64,000 bases of DNA, taken from the NCBI RefSeq assembly GCF_902364025.1, contig NZ_CABJCG010000018.1, positions 32,762 to 96,761 of the forward strand, written 5' to 3'. The position numbers were made by a program, and so were the translations under genes. The stretch is from Enterocloster lavalensis (lineage in GTDB: Bacteria > Bacillota > Clostridia > Lachnospirales > Lachnospiraceae). Shown piece after piece: positions 16,451-24,492 of the stretch. Numbering within the stretch: position 1 is the stretch's first letter; each line of letters opens with the position of its first letter. A model generated the notes under the pieces. The model saw nothing but the letters and a program-made list of their open reading frames with translations, made no database searches and was not told the DNA's origin.

Positions 16451-18484
16451 TTATTCCACGTTTTTCTTCAGCGCTCCCAGCACCAGGCAGCCGGCCACGG
16501 CTCCTGCCACAACGGCGGCCAGGTACAGGAGCGGGTTGCCGATGGTGGGCAGCACGAAGATTCCGCCGTGAGGCGCGCGCAGCGTGCAGCCAAAGGCCAT
16601 GGACAGGCCGCCTGCCAGGGCGGAGCCCACGATACAGGAGGGAATCACACGCAGCGGGTCCTGAGCTGCAAAGGGAATGGCTCCCTCTGTGATAAAGGAC
16701 AGGCCCATCACATAGTTCACAATACCGGACTGACGCTCCTTGGCCGTGAATTTCTTCTTGAAGAAGGTGGTGCACAGGGCGATGGCGATGGGCGGAACCA
16801 TTCCGCCCGCCATCACGGCGGCCATCACCTCAAAGTTGCCCTCAGCCAGCTGGGCGGTGCCGAACACGTATGCCGCCTTGTTAAAGGGGCCGCCCATATC
16901 GATGGACATCATGCCGCCTAATACCATGCCCAGCACGATCCGGCTGGTCCCGCCCATTCCGTTGAGGAAATGGGTCAGGCCGTCGTTGATCATTCCCATG
17001 TAGGGATTCACAAAGGTGGTCACCACCGCTGCCAGGAAAATGCCGATCACCGGATAGAGCAGCACCGGCTTGATCCCCTCCAGAGACTTGGGAAGCTTCT
17101 CAAAGAGCTTGCGCAGGCCCAGCACGATATAGCCGCCCACAAAACCGGCAAACAGAGCGCCCAGGAAACCGGCGTTCACATCGCCGCCCGCCGGATTGGC
17201 AAAGGTGGAACCCATCTTGGCGATCAGACCGGCCACCAGGCCCACCGCCAGGCCGGGACGGTCCGCGATGCTCATGGCGATGAAACCGGCCAGGATCGGC
17301 AGCATCATGCCGAAGGCCTGTTCGCCGATGGTCTTTAAATAGGCTGCCAGGGGCGTATTCTTGCCGAAATTGGACGGGTCGATGGAGTAATCGTCAAAGA
17401 GGAAGGCCAGGGCGATCAGGATTCCGCCGCCGATCACGAAGGGCAGCATGTGGGAAACGCCGTTCATCAGATGCTTGTAAATGCTTCTGCCCAGACTGTC
17501 CTTGTTCTCCTCAACTCCGGTATCGGCGTTTTTCTGCCCGTCGTGGCGGTACACCGGAACCGTGCCGCTCACCGCCCGGTTGATCAGCTCCTCCGCCTTG
17601 TGGATGCCGTCCGCAACCGGGACCATAATCACCGGCTTGCCGTCAAAGCGGGCCATCTCCACGTTCTTGTCAGCCGCAATGATAATGGCGTCCGCCCCGG
17701 CGATCTCGGACCTGGTCAGCACGTTCTGCGCGCCGCCGGAGCCGTCAGTCTCCGCCTTCAGGGCGATCCCCATTTTTTTAGCAGTATTTTCCAGATTCTC
17801 CGCCGCCATGTAGGTGTGGGCGATGCCGGTGGGGCATGCCGTCACGGCCAGGACCCGGTAACCGGTGGGGGCACTTTCCGCGGTTGTTTTTTTGCTGGTG
17901 CGGGACTCCGCTGCGGGCGCGCCGGTCTGCGGTCTGTTTCCTGTCTGCGCCGCGCCGCCCTGCGGCCCATTTCCTTCCTCCGCTGCGCCGCTCTGCGGCC
18001 CGCTCTCCTCCTCCGCTGTGCCGAACCGGGCGGTCTCCGCCTCGTCGATCACCCGGAGAAACTCTTCCTTGGACTTAGCCGCGGTCAGAGCTTCCTTGAA
18101 GCCCGGGTTCATCAGCAGGGTGGACAGGCGCGCCAGGGCCTCCAAATGCACGTCCGCGCCCTCCGCCGGAGCCGCGATCATAAAGATCAAGTTGGCCAGG
18201 GAGCCGTCAAAGGCCTCGTAGTCCACCCCTTCCGGCAGGACCATAGCCGCCAGGCCCGGCTGCGCCACGGCCTCCACCTTGGCGTGAGGGATGGCGATGC
18301 CCTCGCCGATGGCCGTGCTGCCCAACCCTTCGCGGGCAAGGATTCCCGCCTTGTATCCGGCTTTATCCTTCAACCGGCCTCCGGCCTCCATAAGTGCCAC
18401 CAGCTTGTCAATGGCCTGTTCCTTGTTCTCAGCCTTCTCATTTAAACCGATGCTTTCCTGTTTCAGTAATTCGGTAATCCGCAT
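16451..18484 (-). CDS. fruA: PTS fructose transporter, fused IIA-IIB-IIC
   Basis: 677 residues. The IIA domain (1-150) has its phospho-His in AIPHAKVEA (His67). A repetitive Gly/Ala/Gln linker (about 155-205) joins it to IIB, with the phospho-Cys in VTACPTGIAHTY (Cys217), and then a membrane IIC from about 330 to the end. It takes up fructose and delivers fructose-1-phosphate to FruK, encoded 54 bp upstream. SD AAGGAGGGG precedes the ATG by 8 nt. The linker repeats GPQxGAA units. Confidence 0.95.
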   Translation of the reverse strand: MRITELLKQESIGLNEKAENKEQAIDKLVALMEAGGRLKDKAGYKAGILAREGLGSTAIGEGIAIPHAKVEAVAQPGLAAMVLPEGVDYEAFDGSLANLIFMIAAPAEGADVHLEALARLSTLLMNPGFKEALTAAKSKEEFLRVIDEAETARFGTAEEESGPQSGAAEEGNGPQGGAAQTGNRPQTGAPAAESRTSKKTTAESAPTGYRVLAVTACPTGIAHTYMAAENLENTAKKMGIALKAETDGSGGAQNVLTRSEIAGADAIIIAADKNVEMARFDGKPVIMVPVADGIHKAEELINRAVSGTVPVYRHDGQKNADTGVEENKDSLGRSIYKHLMNGVSHMLPFVIGGGILIALAFLFDDYSIDPSNFGKNTPLAAYLKTIGEQAFGMMLPILAGFIAMSIADRPGLAVGLVAGLIAKMGSTFANPAGGDVNAGFLGALFAGFVGGYIVLGLRKLFEKLPKSLEGIKPVLLYPVIGIFLAAVVTTFVNPYMGMINDGLTHFLNGMGGTSRIVLGMVLGGMMSIDMGGPFNKAAYVFGTAQLAEGNFEVMAAVMAGGMVPPIAIALCTTFFKKKFTAKERQSGIVNYVMGLSFITEGAIPFAAQDPLRVIPSCIVGSALAGGLSMAFGCTLRAPHGGIFVLPTIGNPLLYLAAVVAGAVAGCLVLGALKKNVE

Positions 18485-18538
18485 GAAAATTGCCCCTCCT
18501 TATAAAATAATCTGCCCTTCTGTTTCCATCTTCGTCTC

Positions 18539-19441
18539 TCACAGCGTTGCCAGCAGCCGCATGATCTCGTCTTTGGTTCCGATCCCGTCGGAAAACGCCG
18601 TGGCGCCTCCGCAGGCTGTGCCCAGCTTCAGCGCATAGCCGTAATCTCCCGTCTCCAGATACCCGGCCAAAAAGCCCGCCACCATGGAATCCCCGGCTCC
18701 GACGGAGTTTTTCACCACGCCCTTTGCCACTCCCTGGCGCAGCACCTGCCCGTCCTCGGTCACCAGCAGCGCGCCGTCCCCGGCCATGGACACCAGCACG
18801 TTGCGGGCGCCCCGTTCCTGAAGCCTGCGCGCATATGCCGCGATCTCCTCCTCACCCTCCAACTCCACGCCGAACATCTGTCCCAGCTCGTGGTTGTTGG
18901 GTTTGATCAGAAACGGGTGATAGCAGAGCACATTGAGCAGCAGGTCTTTCTCCGCATCCACCGCGATGCGCACCCCGCGGCCGTCCAGACGCGCCATAAT
19001 CCGCTCGTAAATGTCGGGTTCAATGGAGGCCGGTATACTTCCGGAGAGCACCAGCACATCCCCCTCCTTTAAGCCCTCCAGCTTCCCAAAGAGCTCCCCC
19101 ACATCCCCGTCCGTGATCTCCGGCCCCATGCCGTTGATCTCGCTCTCCTGGTCGGATTTGAGCTTCACGTTGATCCGGGACATGCCGCGCTTCACATGGA
19201 TGAAGTCGGAACAGAAGCCCAGGCGTTTCACCCCCCGCTCAATCTCGTCGCCGGTGAATCCGGCCACAAATCCCAGGGCTACGCTCTCATACCCCAAATT
19301 GGCAAGAAGAGCCGATACATTGATGCCCTTGCCCCCGTAGAAAATGTGTTCCCCCACCGTGCGGTTGACCTGCCCCAGCGTGAAATGATTTACGTTCACA
19401 ACATAGTCCAAAGCCGGGTTGAACGTTACTGTGTAAATCAT
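18539..19441 (-). CDS. fruK: 1-phosphofructokinase
   Basis: A PfkB-family kinase of 300 residues from the ATG at 19441 (GAGAGG, 10 nt). It converts fructose-1-phosphate to fructose-1,6-bisphosphate. The N-terminus MIYTVTFNPALDYVV is diagnostic, GGKGINVSALLANLG is the substrate site, and KNSVGAGDSMVAGFLAGY carries the catalytic Asp of the PfkB signature 2. It is the first gene of fruKA; its promoter lies between two copies of a probable RpiR operator. Confidence 0.94.
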   Translation of the reverse strand: MIYTVTFNPALDYVVNVNHFTLGQVNRTVGEHIFYGGKGINVSALLANLGYESVALGFVAGFTGDEIERGVKRLGFCSDFIHVKRGMSRINVKLKSDQESEINGMGPEITDGDVGELFGKLEGLKEGDVLVLSGSIPASIEPDIYERIMARLDGRGVRIAVDAEKDLLLNVLCYHPFLIKPNNHELGQMFGVELEGEEEIAAYARRLQERGARNVLVSMAGDGALLVTEDGQVLRQGVAKGVVKNSVGAGDSMVAGFLAGYLETGDYGYALKLGTACGGATAFSDGIGTKDEIMRLLATL

Positions 19442-19462
19442 ATATCGCATACCTCTCTTTTT

Positions 19463-19480
19463 ATGAAATTTCATTTCTTG
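19463..19480. promoter_or_regulatory. Putative RpiR operator, copy A
   Basis: ATGAAATTTCATTTCTTG, containing the perfect palindrome ATGAAATTTCAT. It lies between the fruK start of transcription and its ATG. Sixteen of 18 bases recur at 19532-19549. Confidence 0.65.
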
Positions 19481-19491
19481 TCTCTGTCTCT

Positions 19492-19520
19492 ATCATAGTA
19501 TGATGTTCTATTTTCGTCAA
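19492..19520 (-). promoter_or_regulatory. fruKA promoter
   Basis: Minus-strand TTGACG (19515-19520), a 17-bp spacer and TATGAT (19492-19497). It is bracketed by the two operator-like repeats. Confidence 0.82.
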
Positions 19521-19531
19521 TAGTATTTTAT

Positions 19532-19549
19532 ACGAAAATTCATTTCTTG
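19532..19549. promoter_or_regulatory. Putative RpiR operator, copy B
   Basis: ACGAAAATTCATTTCTTG, 16/18 identical to copy A, placed upstream of the -35 box. A third related site, AAATTCATTTCATG, lies at 20503-20516 in front of the RpiR gene itself. Confidence 0.6.
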
Positions 19550-19566
19550 CGCGCTTTCATCACTGC

Positions 19567-19616
19567 GCACAAAAACAGGCGCACTTTCCGCCTGAAAGCC
19601 GCCTGTTTTTGTGCAT
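19567..19616 (-). terminator. Terminator after the RpiR gene
   Basis: GCACAAAAACAGGCG and CGCCTGTTTTTGTGC pair over 15 bp around an 18-nt loop, directly behind the regulator stop. It separates the regulator from fruKA. Confidence 0.75.
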
Positions 19617-19624
19617 TTTGCCCG

Positions 19625-20479
19625 CTATTGTTTGTCCGGTGAAATCACCTTCTCATGCCTGCGAATATGCTCCACAGCGTCTTTCTTGCTGTTCAGCAAA
19701 AGAAGGTAAAGGATTTCCATCACCGCCGTGGCTGTGACCCGCGAGAACCAGAACTCCTCGGTCAGAAGCTTCTCCCGGGTCGCCGTGACAATCCGGTAAT
19801 CGCTGATCCGCGCCAGAGGGGAATCCGGATTGTTGGTGATGACGATGACTGTGGACCGGTTTTCCCTGGCTCCCTGGGCCAGGGACTGAAGCCGCCTGGA
19901 CGAGCCGGAGTTGGAAATGATCAACACCACGTCCTCGGGGCCCAGATTGAAGGTGTAGGCCGCCTGGGTTTCCCAGATTTCGCCGGCCACCGCCGGGATG
20001 CCCAGCTGGTTGAGCTTGAACGCCCCGTCCATGGCCACCGGGATGGTATTGCCCACTGCAGCCAGCTGCACCATGCGGGCGTTCTCCAGCCTGCTCAGAA
20101 TCTGTTCCAGGTTATCCGCGTCCATCATATTGACGGTTTCCGTCAGCTCCGCCACCTTGTTGGCCAGAATATTCTGAAGAGACTGGCGGATATCGCCCCG
20201 GTCAATGTCGTTGGACACGCTCTGATCCTTCTGCTCGTCCTCCAGCACCTCCCTGGCCAGCGTCAGCTTCAGGTTGTGGAACCCCTTGAAGCCGCAGCGC
20301 CGGCAAAACCGGGAAACCGTGGCATCGCTGGTACCGCTGGCCCTTGCCAGCTCCCCCACAGTCATATCCACCACCGCCGCCTTGTTCTCCATCATATAGT
20401 CCGCGATTTTCTTCTCCGCCTCAAAAAACGTATCGTAGGAAGAACAGATTGCCCCCAAAACACTGCGCGTTTCTTGCAT
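19625..20479 (-). CDS. MurR/RpiR family transcriptional regulator
   Basis: 284 residues from the ATG at 20479 (GGAGG, 5 nt). The N-terminal HTH_6 domain contains MTVGELARASGTSDATVSRFCRRCGFKGFHNLKL. The C-terminal SIS sugar-phosphate-binding domain (about 125-260) shows GNTIPVAMDGAFKL and the ISNSGSSRRL loop. It lies upstream of fruKA on the same strand, so fructose-1-phosphate or a related ester is the likely effector. A shared motif around both promoters suggests that it represses fruKA and itself. Confidence 0.88.
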   Translation of the reverse strand: MQETRSVLGAICSSYDTFFEAEKKIADYMMENKAAVVDMTVGELARASGTSDATVSRFCRRCGFKGFHNLKLTLAREVLEDEQKDQSVSNDIDRGDIRQSLQNILANKVAELTETVNMMDADNLEQILSRLENARMVQLAAVGNTIPVAMDGAFKLNQLGIPAVAGEIWETQAAYTFNLGPEDVVLIISNSGSSRRLQSLAQGARENRSTVIVITNNPDSPLARISDYRIVTATREKLLTEEFWFSRVTATAVMEILYLLLLNSKKDAVEHIRRHEKVISPDKQ

Positions 20480-20502
20480 TTCATCCTCCATCATTTCTGT
20501 GT

Positions 20503-20516
20503 AAATTCATTTCATG
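20503..20516. promoter_or_regulatory. Putative RpiR operator, copy C
   Basis: AAATTCATTTCATG resembles the core of copies A and B and lies between the regulator's likely -10 (TATAGT) and its start codon, consistent with autoregulation. Confidence 0.45.
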
Positions 20517-20736
20517 GAACTACTATAGCACACAATGCTCTAAAAAAAAAGAATTTCCGATTCGAATCCATAAGACTTTCTCAAAAATTATTAACTTTTC
20601 CTTAGCCCCCTTGTATTTCCATTTTTAATGTGCTATAATCCGAAAATGCTAAAGAATTAACGGTTTTTTCACATTGCCTGGCCCATTTATTCCGGCCCTG
20701 GCTGCGGTTTCTTTAGAAGAAAGAGAGATGGGTTTT

Positions 20737-21402
20737 ATGAAAACAATCGCGGCGTTTCTCCGCAAGTACAGTCATGTATGGATTCTGTCCTACGGATTGA
20801 TTTATCTGACCTGGTTCTGTTATCTGGAGCGCACGGTTACCCGCAATTACCATGTGATGCACGTGGCGATGGACGACTATATCCCGTTCAACGAATATTT
20901 CATCGTGCCATACCTGATGTGGTTTTTGTATGTGGCTGTCACAATCCTTTACTTCCTCTTTACTAATAAGGAAGATTATTACCGTCTATGCCTGTTTTTA
21001 TTCTCCGGCATGACCATCAGCCTGATTATCTGTACCTTCTTCCACAACGGTACGGATTTCCGCCCGGCCCTGGATCCGGACAAAAATATCTTCACCGCGG
21101 CGGTGGCCGCCCTGTACCAGACCGATACGCCCACCAACGTGTTCCCCAGCGTTCACGTGTACAACTCCATCGGCGCGCACATCGCCATCGTGAAGAGCGA
21201 AGCGCTGAAAAAGCACCGGCTGGTGCGTATCGGATCCGGCATCCTGATGACCGCCATCTGCCTGTCCACGGTATTTTTAAAACAGCACTCCGTGATCGAC
21301 GGCGTAGGGTCAGTGGTGATGGCTTACGTGATTTACTGGGTGGTCTACGGCTACGGCTGGTCCACGGAAAACAAAAAGGTTACGCAGAAGGTTCTGGGAT
21401 AA
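20737..21402 (+). CDS. PAP2 superfamily membrane phosphatase
   Basis: 221 residues from the ATG at 20737 (purine-rich AGAGAG 9 nt before; an ATG at 20728 is possible). Five to six membrane segments are predicted. The PAP2 motifs are partly visible: FPSVHVYNSIGAH is the second motif with the catalytic His, and STVFLKQHSVIDGVGS is the third. Relatives remove phosphate from phosphatidic acid or undecaprenyl pyrophosphate, or exchange lipid head groups. A terminator-like stem (AACCGC...GCGGTT, 21421-21454) follows. The substrate is unknown. Confidence 0.82.
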   Translation: MKTIAAFLRKYSHVWILSYGLIYLTWFCYLERTVTRNYHVMHVAMDDYIPFNEYFIVPYLMWFLYVAVTILYFLFTNKEDYYRLCLFLFSGMTISLIICTFFHNGTDFRPALDPDKNIFTAAVAALYQTDTPTNVFPSVHVYNSIGAHIAIVKSEALKKHRLVRIGSGILMTAICLSTVFLKQHSVIDGVGSVVMAYVIYWVVYGYGWSTENKKVTQKVLG

Positions 21403-21420
21403 CATGTCCCGGCAGATAGA

Positions 21421-21454
21421 AAAACCGCGCTCCGGCTGGGAGGGCGGTTTTTTG
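21421..21454 (+). terminator. Terminator after the PAP2 gene
   Basis: AAAACCGC pairs with GCGGTTTT, followed by TT, 20 nt past the stop. Confidence 0.7.
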
Positions 21455-21484
21455 GTTACTGTACACTCCGTTCCCAGTAACCAT

Positions 21485-21904
21485 GCCGGCAACCTGGACT
21501 GTGTGGAACATCTGCGCACCCATTTACAACTGATTTTCAGCATGTTAAAATATAATACAGACAAGCAGGCGCTGTACAATTTCGTGCGGGAGCGGCAGGA
21601 GGAGCTTCGCTCACTGGATCAGACGGATCTGATGGCCCTCTTCTCCCTGATCGGCGAGCAGAAGCGGCTGCAAAAAATCATGGAACAGACAGAATGCGGG
21701 GAGGGATTTAATTTGTGCAAGGCAATCGACGACCTGATCGCGGACGGGGTCCGGCAGGGAATTAAGCAGGGAAATGATGAGGGCGAGGAGCGACTGTCCA
21801 GCCTGATCTCCCTTCTGATCAAAATGCAGCGCATCGACCTGGTGGAGCAGGTGGCCTGCAACCGGGAGCTGCGCAGGAAACTCTACGAGAAATACAATCT
21901 ATGA
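21485..21904 (+). pseudogene. C-terminal remnant of an Rpn-family nuclease/transposase-like protein
   Basis: The frame from about 21485 reads EHLRTHLQLIFSMLKYNTD and continues through DLIADGVRQGIKQGNDEGEERL to RRKLYEKYNL. This is the C-terminal half typical of Rpn/PD-(D/E)XK 'putative transposase' proteins that are common in Lachnospiraceae. The nuclease N-terminus is gone: upstream lies only the PAP2 terminator, and there is no credible start with an SD. I read it as a truncated gene, not a complete small protein. Confidence 0.65.
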
Positions 21905-21941
21905 CCGGGACGCTCCACGTTTCAATCGCAATAGGCGTAAA

Positions 21942-21992
21942 CAGGCCGCGGAATCCGGGGAATCCCCGTTTCCGCGGCCTGCGCGTTTTATT
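21942..21992 (+). terminator. Strong hairpin after the Rpn remnant
   Basis: CAGGCCGCGGAA pairs with TTCCGCGGCCTG around an inner GGGG/CCCC stem, followed by TTTTATTA. It still marks the end of the former gene. Confidence 0.75.
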
Positions 21993-22104
21993 ACCGTTTC
22001 GATCATTCATTTCACCTGGGAGAGCCGGCGGCATACCGTCCGCAGCGCCTGCACCTGCAGAGTCCCGCCGCGTGCTCCGGCTGGCTCCGCCTTCTCTTTA
22101 AACG

Positions 22105-23124
22105 TCAGTTGAACCCATAGAATTTCTGGGTGATCTTGTACCCGGCGATCAGCAGCTTGCGCCCGCCTTTTCCCGGCAGGTTGCAGCCCTGGCCCAAAAA
22201 TCCGGTGCGAAGCCGGAGATACAGCGGCAGATTCTGCTTTTTCAGATACTGCCAGAGTTCCTTTTTCTTCTCCAGATTCTCATCCGTTCCCGACTTGATG
22301 GCCAGAACCGACGAGATAGTCATCATGATTTCCAGGTACTGGACCATATAGTGGCGCAGCTTGCGGTTGGCGATCTTGGTCACATCGTAATACCCCAGCA
22401 TCAGCTTTGTCACCAGCAGCTGCTGGTCGATTCTCCCGATCATCACCTTCTCGTTCACCGACTGGTCCTCGCGGCCGATGTAATACCGGTAAAAGTTCAC
22501 ATCCAGATAATACATGTGCTTCACATGGGGCAGGGGCTGGTACACGAAAATGTTATCCACGTAAAATGTGTGCTTGGGCAGCTGCAGGCCGCACTGGAGC
22601 AGCAGCGCCGTCCGGTAGATCACGGAGTGCATGAGGATATACTGCCCTTTCATGAAAAACTTCACGTCGCTCCAGCCAAATACCTTGTCCTTGGGAAACG
22701 CAGTGTGATAACTCATCACCTTCTTGCGCTTTGCCCCCTCCTTCTCGTAGACAAAGTTGGACACCAGCATGTCCAGGGTCTCCCCGCCGTACACAAAGCG
22801 GCGCAGGGTCTCCAGCACCTTGGCGTAGGCCTCCTCGTTGACCCAGTCGTCGCTGTCCACCACCTTGAAAAAGATGCCGGTGGCATTCTTTAGGCCTGTA
22901 TTCACCGCCTCGCCGTGGCCGCCGTTCTCCTGGTGGACCGCCTTGCAGATGGTGGGGTATTTCCGGGCATACTCGTCCGCGATCTCGGGGGTGCGGTCCC
23001 TGGTGGAACCGTCGTCCACGATAATGATCTCCACCTCCTCGCCGCCGGTCAGGAGCGTCTGGATACAGTGTTCCATATACGGCTCCGAGTTGTAGCATGG
23101 AATTGCAACGGATAATAGCTTCAC
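22105..23124 (-). CDS. Family 2 glycosyltransferase
   Basis: 339 residues from the GTG at 23124 (AGGAGG, 7 nt); the longer frame to 23178 has no SD. A GT-A fold: LLSVAIPCYNSEPYMEHC, then EIIIVDDGSTRDRT, and the nucleotide-sugar/metal site VVDSDDWVNEE (DxD region). The C-terminal half is not membrane-spanning, so it is cytosolic or membrane-peripheral. Probably adds a sugar to a surface polymer or lipid. No other polysaccharide genes are nearby and the acceptor cannot be inferred. Confidence 0.87.
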   Translation of the reverse strand: MKLLSVAIPCYNSEPYMEHCIQTLLTGGEEVEIIIVDDGSTRDRTPEIADEYARKYPTICKAVHQENGGHGEAVNTGLKNATGIFFKVVDSDDWVNEEAYAKVLETLRRFVYGGETLDMLVSNFVYEKEGAKRKKVMSYHTAFPKDKVFGWSDVKFFMKGQYILMHSVIYRTALLLQCGLQLPKHTFYVDNIFVYQPLPHVKHMYYLDVNFYRYYIGREDQSVNEKVMIGRIDQQLLVTKLMLGYYDVTKIANRKLRHYMVQYLEIMMTISSVLAIKSGTDENLEKKKELWQYLKKQNLPLYLRLRTGFLGQGCNLPGKGGRKLLIAGYKITQKFYGFN

Positions 23125-23215
23125 AATTTTTCCTCCTACTGATAGGCTTCTTTCAACACTATGGAAATCATAACACATTATTTTTTGTTTTACTATAGGG
23201 ATTTCGATAATTGAA

Positions 23216-23244
23216 TTGCATTTTTCTCCAATTTAACCTATAAT
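23216..23244 (+). promoter_or_regulatory. Promoter of the carbamate kinase gene
   Basis: TTGCAT at 23216-23221, 17 bp, TATAAT at 23239-23244. The -10 is also the first six bases of the repeat element described at 23239-23289. Confidence 0.75.
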
Positions 23245-23289
23245 CAAGGAAGCGCATCTCTTATCGACTGCCTGCGGCTGCCGACAAGG
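23239..23289 (+). repeat. TATAATCAAGGA element, single copy upstream of arcC
   Basis: A 51-bp unit beginning TATAATCAAGGAAGCGCAT, continuing through an imperfect hairpin (TCGACTGCC/GGCTGCCGA, loop TGC) and GACAAGG, then TACAAT. It closely resembles the two tandem units at 56917-57020. The position directly at the transcription start suggests a leader RNA or operator. Confidence 0.7.
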
Positions 23290-23363
23290 TACAATAAACT
23301 TAATTTCAGAAAACAAACGGCATTTCAGGCCACAACAATCAACAGACAAGCGAGGTATGGATT

Positions 23364-24293
23364 ATGGCAAAAAAACGCATCGTCATAGCAGTCGGTCACA
23401 AGGACCTGGGCACCAATCTCCCGGAGCAGAAGGCCGCGGTGGCGAAAACCGCCAAAGTGATCGCTGATTTTATTCAGGATGGATGGCAGGTGGCTATCGT
23501 CCACAGCAACGCCCCCCAGGTGGGCATGATTCACACTGCGATGAACGAGTTCGGCAAGCAGCACGACGGCTACAGCAAGGCCCCCATGTCCGTCTGCTCC
23601 GCCATGAGCCAGGGCTATATCGGCTACGACATGCAGAACGGCATCCGCGCCGAGCTGATCAAGCGCGGAATCTATAAACCGGTATCCACCGTGTTGACCC
23701 AGGTGACCGTTGACCCCTACGACGAGGCCTTCTACACGCCGCTCAAGACCATCGGCCGGGTGATGACCGAGGCTGAGGCCCGCGAGGAGGAGCAGAAAGG
23801 CAATCACGTGGTCGAGGTGGAAGGCGGCTTCCGCCGCATCGTTGCCTCCCCCCATCCCGTGGCCATCGTGGAGATCGACGCCATCAAGGCGCTGCTGGAC
23901 GCGGACCAGATCGTCGTAGCCTGCGGAGGCGGCGGCATCCCGGTGATGGAACAGGGTTACAACCTTCACGGCGCCAGCGCCATCATTGAGAAGGACCTGG
24001 CCAGCGGACTTTTAGCCAAGGAGGTGGACGCGGACGTGCTGATGATCCTCACCAGCGTGGACAACGTGACGCTGAACTACGGCACCCCGGAGGAAAAACC
24101 GATCCTGCGCATGAATATACAGGAAGCCAGGGATTACATGGAACAAGGCCAGTTCGAGTTCGCCTCCATGCTGCCCAAGGTATCCGCCTCCGTGGATTTC
24201 ATTGAGAACGGAAAGGACCGCTGCGCCATTATCACCTCCCTGGACAAGGCTAAGGCAAGTCTGAAGGGGGAGGCGGGGACCACCATCGCGTAG
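23364..24293 (+). CDS. arcC: Carbamate kinase-like amino-acid kinase with altered phosphate loop
   Basis: 309 residues, full length for carbamate kinase, which transfers phosphate between carbamoyl phosphate and ADP. The family order is kept: N-terminal nucleotide/phosphate loop, PQVGMIHTAMNEF, MSVCSAMSQGYIGYDMQ, VACGGGGIPV and DVLMILTSVDNV. But the usual GGNALG reads GHKDLG and the usual HGNGPQVG reads HSNAPQVG, so both phosphate-facing loops differ from classical ArcC. It stands alone with a terminator and no arginine deiminase genes, and carAB lies opposite. It may use carbamoyl phosphate or another acyl phosphate. Confidence 0.8.
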   Translation: MAKKRIVIAVGHKDLGTNLPEQKAAVAKTAKVIADFIQDGWQVAIVHSNAPQVGMIHTAMNEFGKQHDGYSKAPMSVCSAMSQGYIGYDMQNGIRAELIKRGIYKPVSTVLTQVTVDPYDEAFYTPLKTIGRVMTEAEAREEEQKGNHVVEVEGGFRRIVASPHPVAIVEIDAIKALLDADQIVVACGGGGIPVMEQGYNLHGASAIIEKDLASGLLAKEVDADVLMILTSVDNVTLNYGTPEEKPILRMNIQEARDYMEQGQFEFASMLPKVSASVDFIENGKDRCAIITSLDKAKASLKGEAGTTIA

Positions 24294-24331
24294 GAACCGG
24301 TTTTAAAGAATTTTTCAGGAAATGTGTTTCA

Positions 24332-24362
24332 GGGGATAACCGCAACCGGTTATCCCCTTTTT
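24332..24362 (+). terminator. arcC terminator
   Basis: An 11-bp stem GGGGATAACCG/CGGTTATCCCC with a CAAC loop and five T. Confidence 0.9.
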
Positions 24363-24399
24363 GAATGTTACGGGGCGCCGACGCAGAATGCCCAAAACA

Positions 24400-24437
24400 G
24401 CCCGCCCCAAAACAAATTGTCCCGGGGCGGGCTGTCT
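24400..24437 (-). terminator. carAB terminator
   Basis: CAGCCCGCCCC and GGGGCGGGCTG pair over 11 bp; on the minus strand TTTT follows. It lies about 55 bp past the carB stop. Confidence 0.82.
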
Positions 24438-24492
24438 TTATGGTTTTAGGTTACGCCGCAGGCATTGCCTGACGGGCGGCCGTCTAATGGTT

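Noticed and set aside
16917..18484. Repeated sequence in the fruA linker as a CRISPR or tandem array
   Set aside because: The GPQxGAA units are in-frame linker repeats of a PTS protein, with no spacers.
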